Below are positions 27,027 to 36,077 of a stretch of 64,000 nucleotides of DNA, in pieces; within the stretch, counting starts at the first letter, position 1; every line of letters starts with the position of its first letter. The notes below the pieces were generated by a model, which was not told the DNA's origin, did no database searches, and was given only the letters and a program-made list of their open reading frames with translations. The position numbers were made by a program, and so were the translations under genes. Origin of the DNA: Porcincola sp945869225 (lineage in GTDB: Bacteria > Bacillota > Clostridia > Lachnospirales > Lachnospiraceae); assembly GCF_052118625.1 (NCBI RefSeq), contig NZ_JBQKGW010000003.1, positions 1 through 64,000 of the forward strand, read 5' to 3'.

Positions 27027-28604
27027 GTGAAGAATATGGATAACAAAATTAACACGGCTATTGAAACAGAGAAAAAGTGCATCAGAATTAAATATGCTAC
27101 TTTGGCTGTAATGGGAATTGCATATATGGTTCTGCCAATTATTATCTTTTTGATCTCTTGGTTGAAAGCATATATTGGTATACCATCATCTTTAATACTT
27201 TTAATTGGAGTGTTTTATTTTATTCGTGACAGATACGCAAAAGATAATGGCTATGTTTGTGTACCTATACGAAGTTTTGCTTTGATTTCAGTATGCTTGC
27301 TTATATGGGTTTGGACGACAGGGGTAGGAAATTTTTTTGTGGGGGAATATGATAGTCCATGGCGGACGGCAATATTTCGGGATATAGTTCAGAATCCTTG
27401 GCCGGTTATCTATAAAAAAACAGGAAATTCATTAGTATATTACTTGATGTATTGGATAGTGCCTTCGGTTGTCGGAAAAATATTTGGCTGGCTGTCGGCC
27501 AGAATCGCTCTTCTTTTATGGACCTATTTTGGAGTAGAGTTAGCTTTTCTATTTATTGTTAAACTATGTAAGATTAATAAAAGAGGAACACTATGGATAG
27601 CGGCTATATTGCTATTTGGATGGGCGGGCTTGTGTACTGTCGGCGCTGCAATTTCACAGATGATGGTTAGAGGATGGTCCAATTATGGATTGTCTTCAGG
27701 AGAGGGATTTTTAGATTTTTTGTGGAATGGATATTCTTTTAATTATCATTTTCGTAACAATAACGATATCTTAGCTAATGTTTATAACCAGGGGACTCCG
27801 GTCTGGATCAGCACTCTACTGTTTTTGGATAATAAGGATAATGAGCAGTATTATGGTCTTATTGGGTTGTGCTTATTACCGTATGCACCGCTTCCATTTT
27901 TGGGCTTGGTGACATTGATGATAGGGCTGTATGTGATAAAAGTAAGTTATGTGTTTTTGCGGAAGAATAATAGAAGTGTGGGGGCACAGTTAAAACGACT
28001 ATTCTCTGTTCCCAATATTATTTCCTGTGTGACAATATTGCCAATATTTGCTCTTTATTTTTTGACTAATCAAACAACCCAAGCAGGAACTGGTGGGGGA
28101 TTGATGCTGATGCCATTATCGCAATTCGATCTTCCTCGTGTTTTAGCAACAATAGAGTTTTGGTTACTAGAGTTTGGGATGCTCTGCATTCTTATATTTC
28201 CTCAATACAAAAAAAAGCCATTGTATTATTTGTGCTTGCTTTGTATGACGATGGCGCCATTGGTAGAATTTGGGAAAAGAGGTGGGCGCGATTTTTGCAT
28301 GAATTTTCCCTTACCAGCCTTATTTATTCTTATGATAATGACGATAGAATATATAAAAAATATCGTGAGCGTTTCCCTACCGAATGCCCGTAATGTGATT
28401 TTAGGTGTGTTATTAGTTTTAATGGTGTTGGGACCTGTAAAAGATATTATGGGAAAGGTAGATTCTATTATTGAAAAGAGACAATTCCCTATTAATGATG
28501 ACCATATCTATACTTTGGAAGATAAGCAACCAGAGGATGGGTACGAGAATTTTTTGGTAAAGGAACCATCAGGGACTTTCTTTTACAAGTATCTTGCGAA
28601 ATAA
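27027..28604 (+). CDS. Large polytopic membrane protein, possible GT-C glycosyltransferase
   Basis: The 525-residue protein has at least ten hydrophobic segments. After the first helices a predicted external loop carries acidic residues (FFVGEYDSPWRTAIFRD), a layout seen in GT-C enzymes that use polyprenyl-phosphate sugars. I do not recognise a named family. A GTG start at 27027 with GGGAGA fits better than the ATG at 27036. It is very AT-rich. It could modify the polymer outside the cell with sugar from the GtrB-like enzyme at 30508; this is inference from context. Confidence 0.7.
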   Translation: MKNMDNKINTAIETEKKCIRIKYATLAVMGIAYMVLPIIIFLISWLKAYIGIPSSLILLIGVFYFIRDRYAKDNGYVCVPIRSFALISVCLLIWVWTTGVGNFFVGEYDSPWRTAIFRDIVQNPWPVIYKKTGNSLVYYLMYWIVPSVVGKIFGWLSARIALLLWTYFGVELAFLFIVKLCKINKRGTLWIAAILLFGWAGLCTVGAAISQMMVRGWSNYGLSSGEGFLDFLWNGYSFNYHFRNNNDILANVYNQGTPVWISTLLFLDNKDNEQYYGLIGLCLLPYAPLPFLGLVTLMIGLYVIKVSYVFLRKNNRSVGAQLKRLFSVPNIISCVTILPIFALYFLTNQTTQAGTGGGLMLMPLSQFDLPRVLATIEFWLLEFGMLCILIFPQYKKKPLYYLCLLCMTMAPLVEFGKRGGRDFCMNFPLPALFILMIMTIEYIKNIVSVSLPNARNVILGVLLVLMVLGPVKDIMGKVDSIIEKRQFPINDDHIYTLEDKQPEDGYENFLVKEPSGTFFYKYLAK

Positions 28605-28634
28605 TAAATTATCTTAGGGAGAGGAGGGGCGTAT

Positions 28635-29411
28635 ATGAAAGTGGTTATTCTCGCAGGCGGGTTGGGAACGCGCATCAGTGAAGAAAGCCATCTGAAACCT
28701 AAGCCAATGATTGAAATCGGAGAGAAGCCGATACTTTGGCATATAATGAAAGAGTATTCTCATTATGGTTTCAACGAGTTTATCATCTGTGCAGGATATA
28801 AACAACATATGATAAAGGAGTGGTTCGCAGATTATTACCTCCATACAAGTGATGTAACATTCGACTTTTCAGCTGGGAATAAGATGATCGTTCATAACAA
28901 TGTTTCTGAACCATGGAAAGTGACCATCGTGGACACTGGTCTGAATACGATGACTGGTGGACGTGTAAAGCGAATCGAAAAATATATAGATGGAGATACC
29001 TTTTTTCTGACATATGGAGATGCGGTTTCTGACGTAGATATCAGAAAGCTTTACGATTTTCACCGTCATCATGGGAAGGGGGTTACATTGACAGCGGTAA
29101 GCCTAGCCCAGCAGAAGGGTATACTGGAAATTGGTGCCAACAACCAGGTGCTCTCATTTAGAGAAAAGGAGGGACAGGATTCAGCGCTGATCAATGGGGG
29201 GTATATGGTATGTAATCGTACAATTTTCAAGTATTTAAGTGGTGATGATACCGTGCTAGAGAAACAGCCAATGAACCAGCTTGCCAAGGATGGCGAGTTG
29301 ATGAGCTATTATCATAAGGGGTTCTGGCAATGTATGGATACGAAAAGGGAGATGGACTATCTCGAAAGTTTATGGGAGTCCGGGAAGGCACCATGGAAAG
29401 TCTGGGGTTGA
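28635..29411 (+). CDS. rfbF: Glucose-1-phosphate cytidylyltransferase
   Basis: The 258-residue nucleotidyltransferase has the signature VVILAGGLGTRISEESHLKP and KPMIEIGEKPILWHIMK, specific for the RfbF/DdhA/AscA group. It makes CDP-glucose from CTP and glucose-1-phosphate, the first step to CDP-3,6-dideoxyhexoses. FLTYGDAVSDVDI carries the metal-binding Asp. It has a strong GAGGAGG ribosome site. It is followed after four bases by the dehydratase that uses its product. Confidence 0.94.
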   Translation: MKVVILAGGLGTRISEESHLKPKPMIEIGEKPILWHIMKEYSHYGFNEFIICAGYKQHMIKEWFADYYLHTSDVTFDFSAGNKMIVHNNVSEPWKVTIVDTGLNTMTGGRVKRIEKYIDGDTFFLTYGDAVSDVDIRKLYDFHRHHGKGVTLTAVSLAQQKGILEIGANNQVLSFREKEGQDSALINGGYMVCNRTIFKYLSGDDTVLEKQPMNQLAKDGELMSYYHKGFWQCMDTKREMDYLESLWESGKAPWKVWG

Positions 29412-29415
29412 TAGG

Positions 29416-30501
29416 ATGGTATATGATTTGAGCTTTTTTAAAGGCAAGAAAGTATTTATCACTGGTCACACAGGCTTTAAGGGATCTTGGCTTTGTAAAA
29501 TACTGAGTAATGCTGGAGCGACCGTAACCGGATTCGCCCTGGAACCGCCAACAGAGCCTTCCCTATTTGAGATTGCACATATTTCAGATTGTATACACTC
29601 AATCATTGGAGACATTAGGGATTATCGGTCATTGAAGAAGGCGTTTGATGAGGCGCAGCCAGAGATCGTCCTTCATCTTGCGGCGCAGCCTTTGGTGAGA
29701 CTAAGCTATCAGGAGCCGGCGCGAACCTATGAGACCAATGTTATGGGAACGGTAAACATTCTGGAGTGTATTCGTCAGTCATCATGTGTTAGATCCTTCC
29801 TGAATGTGACGACTGATAAGGTTTATCTGAATAAAGAGTGGCCGTGGGGATATCGAGAGAATGAAGAGCTGGATGGATTTGACCCCTATTCAAATTCCAA
29901 GTCCTGTTCAGAACTTGTGACGCATTCCTACACGAAATCATTTTTTACACGCTCAGATGGTGGGATGAATGTTGCAATATCAACAGCAAGAGCCGGTAAT
30001 GTGATTGGTGGCGGTGATTTTGCAAAAGACAGGATTATCCCTGACTGCGTGAGGGCGGCGATAGCGGGCAGGGATATAGTCGTTCGGAATCCATATTCTA
30101 CCAGACCTTATCAACATGTACTGGAACCACTTTTTGTCTACCTGATGATTGCAGCAAAACAATACGAAGATACTAGGTTCTCAGGATGGTACAATGTTGG
30201 ACCGGATGAAAGTGATTGCTATCAGACAGGTGGTCTGGTTGATATATTTGTAAAGCAATGGGGAGAGGGATTGAAATGGGTCAACCAATATGATGGCGGC
30301 CCACATGAAGCAAACTTTCTGAAATTGGATTGTTCAAAGCTGAAAGCAACATTTGGCTGGAAACCGTGCTGGAACTTGGAAGAAGCAGTAAAGCGAACAG
30401 TTGAATGGAGCAAGTGCTGGGTCAATCATGGTGATGTATGCGAGTGCATGGATCAGCAGATTGAGGACTTTCTCCACCAGGCATGTCTGTATAGGAGTTA
30501 A
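29416..30501 (+). CDS. rfbG: CDP-glucose 4,6-dehydratase
   Basis: The 361-residue extended SDR has FITGHTGFKGSWLCKIL (NAD-binding, distinctive for this group), LHLAAQPLVRLSYQEP, the Thr-Asp pair in NVTTDKVY, and the catalytic Tyr/Lys in DPYSNSKSCSEL. It converts CDP-glucose to CDP-4-keto-6-deoxyglucose. It directly follows rfbF and precedes a GtrB/GtrA pair that separates it from rfbH. Confidence 0.94.
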   Translation: MVYDLSFFKGKKVFITGHTGFKGSWLCKILSNAGATVTGFALEPPTEPSLFEIAHISDCIHSIIGDIRDYRSLKKAFDEAQPEIVLHLAAQPLVRLSYQEPARTYETNVMGTVNILECIRQSSCVRSFLNVTTDKVYLNKEWPWGYRENEELDGFDPYSNSKSCSELVTHSYTKSFFTRSDGGMNVAISTARAGNVIGGGDFAKDRIIPDCVRAAIAGRDIVVRNPYSTRPYQHVLEPLFVYLMIAAKQYEDTRFSGWYNVGPDESDCYQTGGLVDIFVKQWGEGLKWVNQYDGGPHEANFLKLDCSKLKATFGWKPCWNLEEAVKRTVEWSKCWVNHGDVCECMDQQIEDFLHQACLYRS

Positions 30502-30507
30502 AGCATC

Positions 30508-31464
30508 ATGAAAAAGACGATCAGTATTCTGATTCCCTGCTTCAATGAACAGGAAAACGTTATTCCTATAAGTGAGGCGTTGACAAATCTGTTTAGAGAG
30601 AAGTTGCCGGAATACCAGTATGAAATCGTTTTCATAGATAATGATTCGCAGGACAAGACCAGAACGTTATTGCGTGAGATTTGTGGAAGAGATAAACGAA
30701 TCAAGGCAATATTTAATGCAAAAAATTTTGGGCAGTTCAATTCCCCATATTATGGGATGATGCAGACAAGCGGAGACTGTACCATCCTTTTATGTTGTGA
30801 TTTTCAGGATCCGATTGATTTGATTCCAGAGATGGTTCGGGAATGGGAAAAAGGCTATAAGCTTGTGGTAATGCAGAAAAAGCAGAGCAAAGAAAGTAAA
30901 ATGCTATACTTTTTACGGTCCTGCTACTATAAGCTGATCAAAAAAATGTCTCAAGTAAATCAGATTGAACAGTTTACGGGGTTTGGCCTATACGATAAAT
31001 CATTTATTCAGATCATGCGAGAATTGAAGGATTCAACACCTTTCCTTAGGGGGATTGTTGCGGAACTTGGATATAAGATCAAATTTATCCCGTATACACA
31101 GGAGAAGAGAAGAGCGGGAAAGACGCATAACAATTTCGCGTCACTATATGACGCAGCGATGTTAAGTTTTACGACATATACAAAGGGTGGGCTCAGACTG
31201 GCTACTTTTCTGGGGTTTGGATCTTCTGTCGTGTGCATTGTGTTGGCGATTGTGTTCCTTGTATTAAAGCTTGTTTTCTGGAATCGTTTTAATGCCGGAA
31301 TGGCTCCGTTGTTGATCGGCATGTTTTTTATTGGTTCCGTGATGCTCTTTTTCCTGGGAATTATGGGGGAATATATTCTGAGTATCAATCAAAGAATTCT
31401 GGGTCGTCCTCTTGTGATAGAAGAAGAACGTCTTAATTTTGACCATCAGAATACGATAAAGTGA
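30508..31464 (+). CDS. GtrB-like undecaprenyl-phosphate glycosyltransferase
   Basis: The 318-residue GT2 enzyme has ILIPCFNEQENVIPISEAL, IDNDSQDKT, LLCCDFQDPIDLIPEM (catalytic DxxD-type region) and two C-terminal membrane helices (about residues 230-255 and 265-290), the GtrB/ArnC architecture. It would load a sugar onto undecaprenyl phosphate for use outside the cell. The adjacent GtrA-family protein is the expected partner, thought to flip the lipid-linked sugar. Confidence 0.88.
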   Translation: MKKTISILIPCFNEQENVIPISEALTNLFREKLPEYQYEIVFIDNDSQDKTRTLLREICGRDKRIKAIFNAKNFGQFNSPYYGMMQTSGDCTILLCCDFQDPIDLIPEMVREWEKGYKLVVMQKKQSKESKMLYFLRSCYYKLIKKMSQVNQIEQFTGFGLYDKSFIQIMRELKDSTPFLRGIVAELGYKIKFIPYTQEKRRAGKTHNNFASLYDAAMLSFTTYTKGGLRLATFLGFGSSVVCIVLAIVFLVLKLVFWNRFNAGMAPLLIGMFFIGSVMLFFLGIMGEYILSINQRILGRPLVIEEERLNFDHQNTIK

Positions 31465-31471
31465 GTAAAAT

Positions 31472-32002
31472 ATGACAGAAAAAAAGCAGGAGCTAAAACA
31501 AAGAATATGGGGCATATTCTCTTATATTATTTATGTGATTCTGAATGGGCTGTTTCGGATTGTTCACAGAGAATTAAAGAAAGAGCAGTTTGATGCTTTC
31601 ATGCAATTTGTAAAGTTTGGTCTAGTCGGAGTAACGAACACTATTCTTTCTTATGTTCTATACGTGGTTAGCTTGCTGTTGTTTCGTAAATCAGGATGGC
31701 TGAAAAAATACGATTACCTGGTCGCGCAGATTATCGCATTTGTTATCAGCGTTGCGTGGTCTTTTTACTGGAATAATCGCGTGGTTTTTACAGTAGAGGA
31801 TGGTAAAAAAAGGTCGATATGGAAGGCTCTGATTAAGACATATATTTCTTATTCATTTACAGGGCTGTTTCTGAGCAGTGTTTTGCTGTATATGTGGGTA
31901 AGTGTACTTCATATCTCAGAGTTTTTTGGACCGATCATCAACCTGGTGATCAGCGTCCCTGTTAATTTTCTGATCAACAAATATTGGGCATTTCGAAGCT
32001 AA
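31472..32002 (+). CDS. GtrA family protein
   Basis: The 176-residue protein has four membrane helices and typical GtrA motifs: MQFVKFGLVGVTNTILSYVLY at the start of the domain, AWSFYWNNRVVF in the middle, and VPVNFLINKYWAFR at the C-terminus. It is implicated in moving undecaprenyl-phosphate sugars across the membrane. It lies seven bases after the GtrB-like gene; the next gene starts 17 bases after its stop. Confidence 0.88.
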   Translation: MTEKKQELKQRIWGIFSYIIYVILNGLFRIVHRELKKEQFDAFMQFVKFGLVGVTNTILSYVLYVVSLLLFRKSGWLKKYDYLVAQIIAFVISVAWSFYWNNRVVFTVEDGKKRSIWKALIKTYISYSFTGLFLSSVLLYMWVSVLHISEFFGPIINLVISVPVNFLINKYWAFRS

Positions 32003-32019
32003 GGAAGGATGGTAAAGAT

Positions 32020-33366
32020 ATGTCGACATGGAAGAACGAGCAAGAGGCTCGAGAGCAGATCAAGGAAATGGTTGCCGCATACTATCATGACTTTAAGGAA
32101 AAAAAGGAACCATTTAAACCAGGAGATCGGATATCCTATGCATCACGTGTGTTTGATGAACATGAAATGCAGAGTCTTACTGATGCAACCCTGGATTTTT
32201 GGCTAACAACTGGCAGATTTGCAGAGCAGTTTGAAAAGAACTTTGCAAAGTGGATCGGGGTCAAGTATGTGCACCTTGTAAACTCTGGATCTTCAGCGAA
32301 TCTGATTGCATTCAGCGTTCTGACGGCTCCGGAACTTGGTGATCGTCAGATCAAGCGTGGTGATGAAGTCATTACCGTTGCCTGCGGGTTCCCTACAACA
32401 GTAACGCCGATCCTTCAGTATGGAGCAGTTCCTGTTTTTGTAGATGTTACAATTCCTCAGTATAATATTGATACCACAAAACTTGAAGGGGCCTTGAGCG
32501 ATAAGACCAAGGCTGTCATGATTGCTCATACACTTGGGAATCCGTTTGATCTCAAGACGGTAAAGGAATTTTGTGATAAGCATAACCTTTGGCTCGTTGA
32601 AGACAATTGTGATGCATTAGGCTCACAGTATACGATAAATGGTGAGACAAGATACACTGGAACCTGGGGGGACATTGGAACCAGCTCATTCTACCCGCCA
32701 CATCATATGACGATGGGAGAGGGCGGTGCAGTTTATACGAACAACCCATTGCTGCACCGTCTTATTTTATCATATCGAGATTGGGGACGTGATTGCATCT
32801 GCCCATCTGGTCAGGATAATTTTTGTGGGCACAGGTTCGATGGCCAATATGGCGAACTCCCCAAAGGTTACGATCATAAGTACACATATAGTCATTTTGG
32901 ATACAATCTGAAGGTAACAGACCTGCAGGCATCAATTGGTGTTGAACAGTTGAAGAAGTTCCCTTCGTTCATTGAAAGAAGAAGACATAACTGGGAACGT
33001 TTACATAAAGCATTAGAGCCGATCTCTGATCAGGTTATTCTGCCAGAGGCAGCGCTGCATTCAAATCCATCGTGGTTTGGGTTTTTGATTACTATCAGAC
33101 CGAATAAGAAGTTTTCGAGGAATGATATAACAAAATATGTAGAGGCGCATAATATACAGACAAGGCTTCTTTTCTCAGGAAATTTGATCAAGCATCCGTG
33201 TTTTGATCAGATCAGAGGGACAAATGCTTATAGGGTCTCAGGAGGGCTGAATGTAACAAATCAGATTATGAACGAGACGTTTTGGGTTGGGGTATATCCG
33301 GGAATGACGGACGATATGATCGACTATATGGCAAAAGTAATACGCGATGCAGTTCAGGGCGGTTAA
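32020..33366 (+). CDS. rfbH: CDP-4-dehydro-6-deoxyglucose 3-dehydrase (E1)
   Basis: The roughly 448-residue enzyme uses PMP and a [2Fe-2S] cluster. The usual PLP-binding lysine is replaced: YPPHHMTMGEGGAVY has the diagnostic His of E1/RfbH. The Fe-S ligand region is present as DCICPSGQDNFCG followed by GYDHKYTYSHFGYNLK. It removes the 3-hydroxyl to give CDP-4-keto-3,6-dideoxyglucose. The ATG at 32020 is chosen; the frame is open to 31984, inside gtrA. The partner reductase (E3, RfbI/DdhD type) needed to recycle the cluster is not in this window. Confidence 0.93.
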   Translation: MSTWKNEQEAREQIKEMVAAYYHDFKEKKEPFKPGDRISYASRVFDEHEMQSLTDATLDFWLTTGRFAEQFEKNFAKWIGVKYVHLVNSGSSANLIAFSVLTAPELGDRQIKRGDEVITVACGFPTTVTPILQYGAVPVFVDVTIPQYNIDTTKLEGALSDKTKAVMIAHTLGNPFDLKTVKEFCDKHNLWLVEDNCDALGSQYTINGETRYTGTWGDIGTSSFYPPHHMTMGEGGAVYTNNPLLHRLILSYRDWGRDCICPSGQDNFCGHRFDGQYGELPKGYDHKYTYSHFGYNLKVTDLQASIGVEQLKKFPSFIERRRHNWERLHKALEPISDQVILPEAALHSNPSWFGFLITIRPNKKFSRNDITKYVEAHNIQTRLLFSGNLIKHPCFDQIRGTNAYRVSGGLNVTNQIMNETFWVGVYPGMTDDMIDYMAKVIRDAVQGG

Positions 33367-33414
33367 GAATTGTATTTTTATGAAATAGATCGATAAATAG
33401 CAAGGGGTGAAATC

Positions 33415-35274
33415 GTGAAAATTAGATTAGCTGATTATGTGGCAGACTTCCTGGTTGATCACGGTGTAGTAGATGCTTTTTCCGTTGTTGGGGGCGGGGC
33501 GATGTATCTAAATGACGCTCTGGGACATAAGCAGGGACTTCACGTCACATATAATCATCATGAGCAGGCTTGTGCTATGGCAGCGGAGGCATATGCAAGG
33601 CTTGAAAATAAAATAGCAGCAGTTTGTGTAACAACAGGACCTGGTGGGACGAATGCGATAACTGGTGTTGTATGTGGATGGCTTGATTCCATTCCGATGT
33701 TTGTTATTTCAGGCCAAGTAAAGTACTCGACTACTGCGCGCTACTGTGAACAGTTTACAGGCGGTTTACCGCTACGAGCGGTGGGAGACCAGGAATATGA
33801 TATTACGAAGTCTGTAGCGCCAATGACAAAGTATGCGGTTATGATCGAGGATCCGTTGACTATCCGTTATCATTTGGAGCGTGCATGGCATCTTGCGACG
33901 ACTGGGCGCCCAGGGCCAGTATGGATCGATATACCGGTGAATTTTCAGGGTACATATATTGAGACTGATGGGTTGAGAGGATATGTTGGTACAGCAGATC
34001 AGAAAAAGGATGATGCACTTCTTCCTCTTCCGGTCAGTCAGGAGACAATTGATGCAGTCATTGAAAAAGTAAGAAACGCAAAGCGGCCTGTTTTTCACGC
34101 TGGCTATGGGATACGTCTTTCGGGTGCCTACAAAGTATTCAGAGAAGTAGCGAAAAAACTGAACATTCCAATTGTTACATATTGGAACGCAATTGACCTT
34201 GTAGAGGATGATGATCCGCTTTACACTGGACGTGCGGGCAATATGGGTGATCGGCCTGGCAACTGGGCTATACAGAACGCAGATCTTATTCTTGCGGTTG
34301 GAACGCGTATTTCAATCCGTCAAGTCGGATACAACTATAAAACTTGGGCAAGAGAGGCTGAAGTTATTATGGTTGACATCGACAGAGCCGAGCTGAAGAA
34401 ACCAACCCTCCATGTTGAGATGCCTATCTGGGCGGATGCGAAAGATTTCCTTAGCAAGCTTGATCAAACCATAGGAGAGCACGCGCCAGTAAGTCATGAT
34501 GAAGAGTGGATTCGGACCTGTCAGAGTTGGAAGAAAAATTTTCCTGTGATTCAGGAAAGGCAGTGGAAGGAAAATGGTAAGACTGCCAATGTATATGCAT
34601 TCATCAAATATTTATCATCTATGTTACCGGAGAACAGCCTGACTGCTGTATCGAATGGAGCATGTTGTGTTGTTGGCAGTCAGGAATATGTAATAAAGAA
34701 GGGCAGTCGTTTTGATAACAATAGTGCGATTGCCTCTATGGGATATGGGCTTCCTGCTGCAATTGGTACATGTATTGGTGGGCATAGGAGAATGACGATA
34801 TGTCTTGAGGGTGATGGGAGTATAATGATGAATCTTCAGGAACTTCAAACAATCATCACCAATAACCTTCCGATCAAGATATTCCTAATTAACAATAGTG
34901 GATATCATTCAATTCGTATCACGCAAAGTAATTTGTTTTCGGGACATACTAAGGTAGGTATAGGCCCAGAATCCGGAGATCTTTCGTTCCCAGATTTTGA
35001 GAAGATTGCAAGAGCATTTGGATACCCGTATTATGAGGCACACAGCAACGCACAGATGGAGAAAGTTGTAGACGAGTGTCTTGCGGCAGAAAGCCCATTG
35101 TTCTGTCAAATCTTTACAGATACAGAGCAACGATGGGAGCCGAAGAGTAGTACGAAGAGGCTTTCCGATGGAACTCTTGTCTCACCGCCACTTGAAGATT
35201 TGGCTCCGTTTCTCCCTAGAGAAGAGTTGGAGAAGATAATGATCGTACCAATGGTTGATGAAAGGAAAGAGTGA
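33415..35274 (+). CDS. Thiamine-diphosphate enzyme, acetolactate-synthase-like (possible YerE-type)
   Basis: The 619-residue protein has the three-domain ThDP fold. The N-terminal pyrimidine-binding domain includes NHHEQACAMAAEAYAR with the catalytic Glu; a central Rossmann-like domain follows; the C-terminal diphosphate-binding motif is LEGDGSIMMNLQEL, ending in NNSGYHS. It lies right after rfbH. In Yersinia, YerE of this superfamily adds a two-carbon unit from pyruvate to CDP-4-keto-3,6-dideoxyglucose on the way to the branched sugar yersiniose. A similar C-C bond formation is plausible here, but an unrelated acetohydroxyacid or decarboxylase role cannot be excluded. A GTG start with AAGGGGTG upstream. 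Confidence 0.82.
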   Translation: MKIRLADYVADFLVDHGVVDAFSVVGGGAMYLNDALGHKQGLHVTYNHHEQACAMAAEAYARLENKIAAVCVTTGPGGTNAITGVVCGWLDSIPMFVISGQVKYSTTARYCEQFTGGLPLRAVGDQEYDITKSVAPMTKYAVMIEDPLTIRYHLERAWHLATTGRPGPVWIDIPVNFQGTYIETDGLRGYVGTADQKKDDALLPLPVSQETIDAVIEKVRNAKRPVFHAGYGIRLSGAYKVFREVAKKLNIPIVTYWNAIDLVEDDDPLYTGRAGNMGDRPGNWAIQNADLILAVGTRISIRQVGYNYKTWAREAEVIMVDIDRAELKKPTLHVEMPIWADAKDFLSKLDQTIGEHAPVSHDEEWIRTCQSWKKNFPVIQERQWKENGKTANVYAFIKYLSSMLPENSLTAVSNGACCVVGSQEYVIKKGSRFDNNSAIASMGYGLPAAIGTCIGGHRRMTICLEGDGSIMMNLQELQTIITNNLPIKIFLINNSGYHSIRITQSNLFSGHTKVGIGPESGDLSFPDFEKIARAFGYPYYEAHSNAQMEKVVDECLAAESPLFCQIFTDTEQRWEPKSSTKRLSDGTLVSPPLEDLAPFLPREELEKIMIVPMVDERKE

Positions 35275-35288
35275 GGAGGTATTTGAGT

Positions 35289-36077
35289 ATGGCAGCACAG
35301 ACTGCAAGGGGTTTTTATCATGATGAGATTCTAAAATCACTGAGGGACTTAAAAGAGAATCATGGCGTGGTAGCCATTAAGGCGGAATTTGAAGCAGAAG
35401 GATCAAGAAAAGACGAGTTGATCATGCTGCGTGAGTTTGTTTATCAGGCGGATCTTGGATTTATCATCAAAATTGGTGGCTGCGAGGCGGTTCATGATTT
35501 GGATCAGTGTAAGCTTCTCGATGCTACTGGTATCATGGCGCCTATGATTGAAACTCCATTTGCCATGTCAAAGTTCAAAAATGCAGCAAAAAAGGTTTAT
35601 GGAGATCAGCTTAAACGTGTGGAGTGGATTATAAATGCTGAAACCAAAACCTGCCTAGCAAATTATAAGGAGATCATGAATGAGGGAGATGGGTTCCTTA
35701 CAGGAGTAACAGTCGGGCGAAGTGATCTTTCCGCGTCGTTAGGGATTGAACGAAAAGATATTGAGTCAGAACCTGTTTTTAATGCAACAAAAAAGTTGGT
35801 GGAAGAATCAAAAACTCATCGCCTTGTAACGAATTTTGGTGGTAACATCAGTGTAGATTCAATTCCATTTATTCAAAAATTGAGTGATCAAATTGACCGT
35901 TTTGAAACAAGAAAAGTTGTCATTTCTGTAAAGAATGATGCGGGAGAAATCAAATCTTCCATCGAGGCGGCTTTAAGATTCGAGCTCGCTTATCTTCAGT
36001 TTAAGAGAGAATATTACAACACAATGGCTACCGAAGATCTTGCAAGAATAGATAGCCTTAAACAGAGGTTATTGTAA
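35289..36077 (+). CDS. HpcH/HpaI-type aldolase (citrate lyase beta/aldolase superfamily)
   Basis: The roughly 262-residue protein is a TIM-barrel class II aldolase by motif: IIKIGGCEAVHDL, MAPMIETPFAMSKF, INAETKTCL with the metal-binding Glu and TVGRSDLSASLG with the Asp, corresponding to GPNDLS in HpaI. Family members cleave or form pyruvate- or oxaloacetate-derived aldols with Mg or Mn. The ATG at 35289 follows AGGAGG. It overlaps the PfkB gene by one base (TAATG) and lies 14 bases after the ThDP gene, so all three seem to act together. Confidence 0.8.
   Translation: MAAQTARGFYHDEILKSLRDLKENHGVVAIKAEFEAEGSRKDELIMLREFVYQADLGFIIKIGGCEAVHDLDQCKLLDATGIMAPMIETPFAMSKFKNAAKKVYGDQLKRVEWIINAETKTCLANYKEIMNEGDGFLTGVTVGRSDLSASLGIERKDIESEPVFNATKKLVEESKTHRLVTNFGGNISVDSIPFIQKLSDQIDRFETRKVVISVKNDAGEIKSSIEAALRFELAYLQFKREYYNTMATEDLARIDSLKQRLL

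Noticed and set aside
32020..33366. rfbH as an ordinary PLP aminotransferase (DegT family)
   Set aside because: The lysine is replaced by His in YPPHHMTMGEGG and the Fe-S cysteine region is present, which is diagnostic of the E1 dehydrase.
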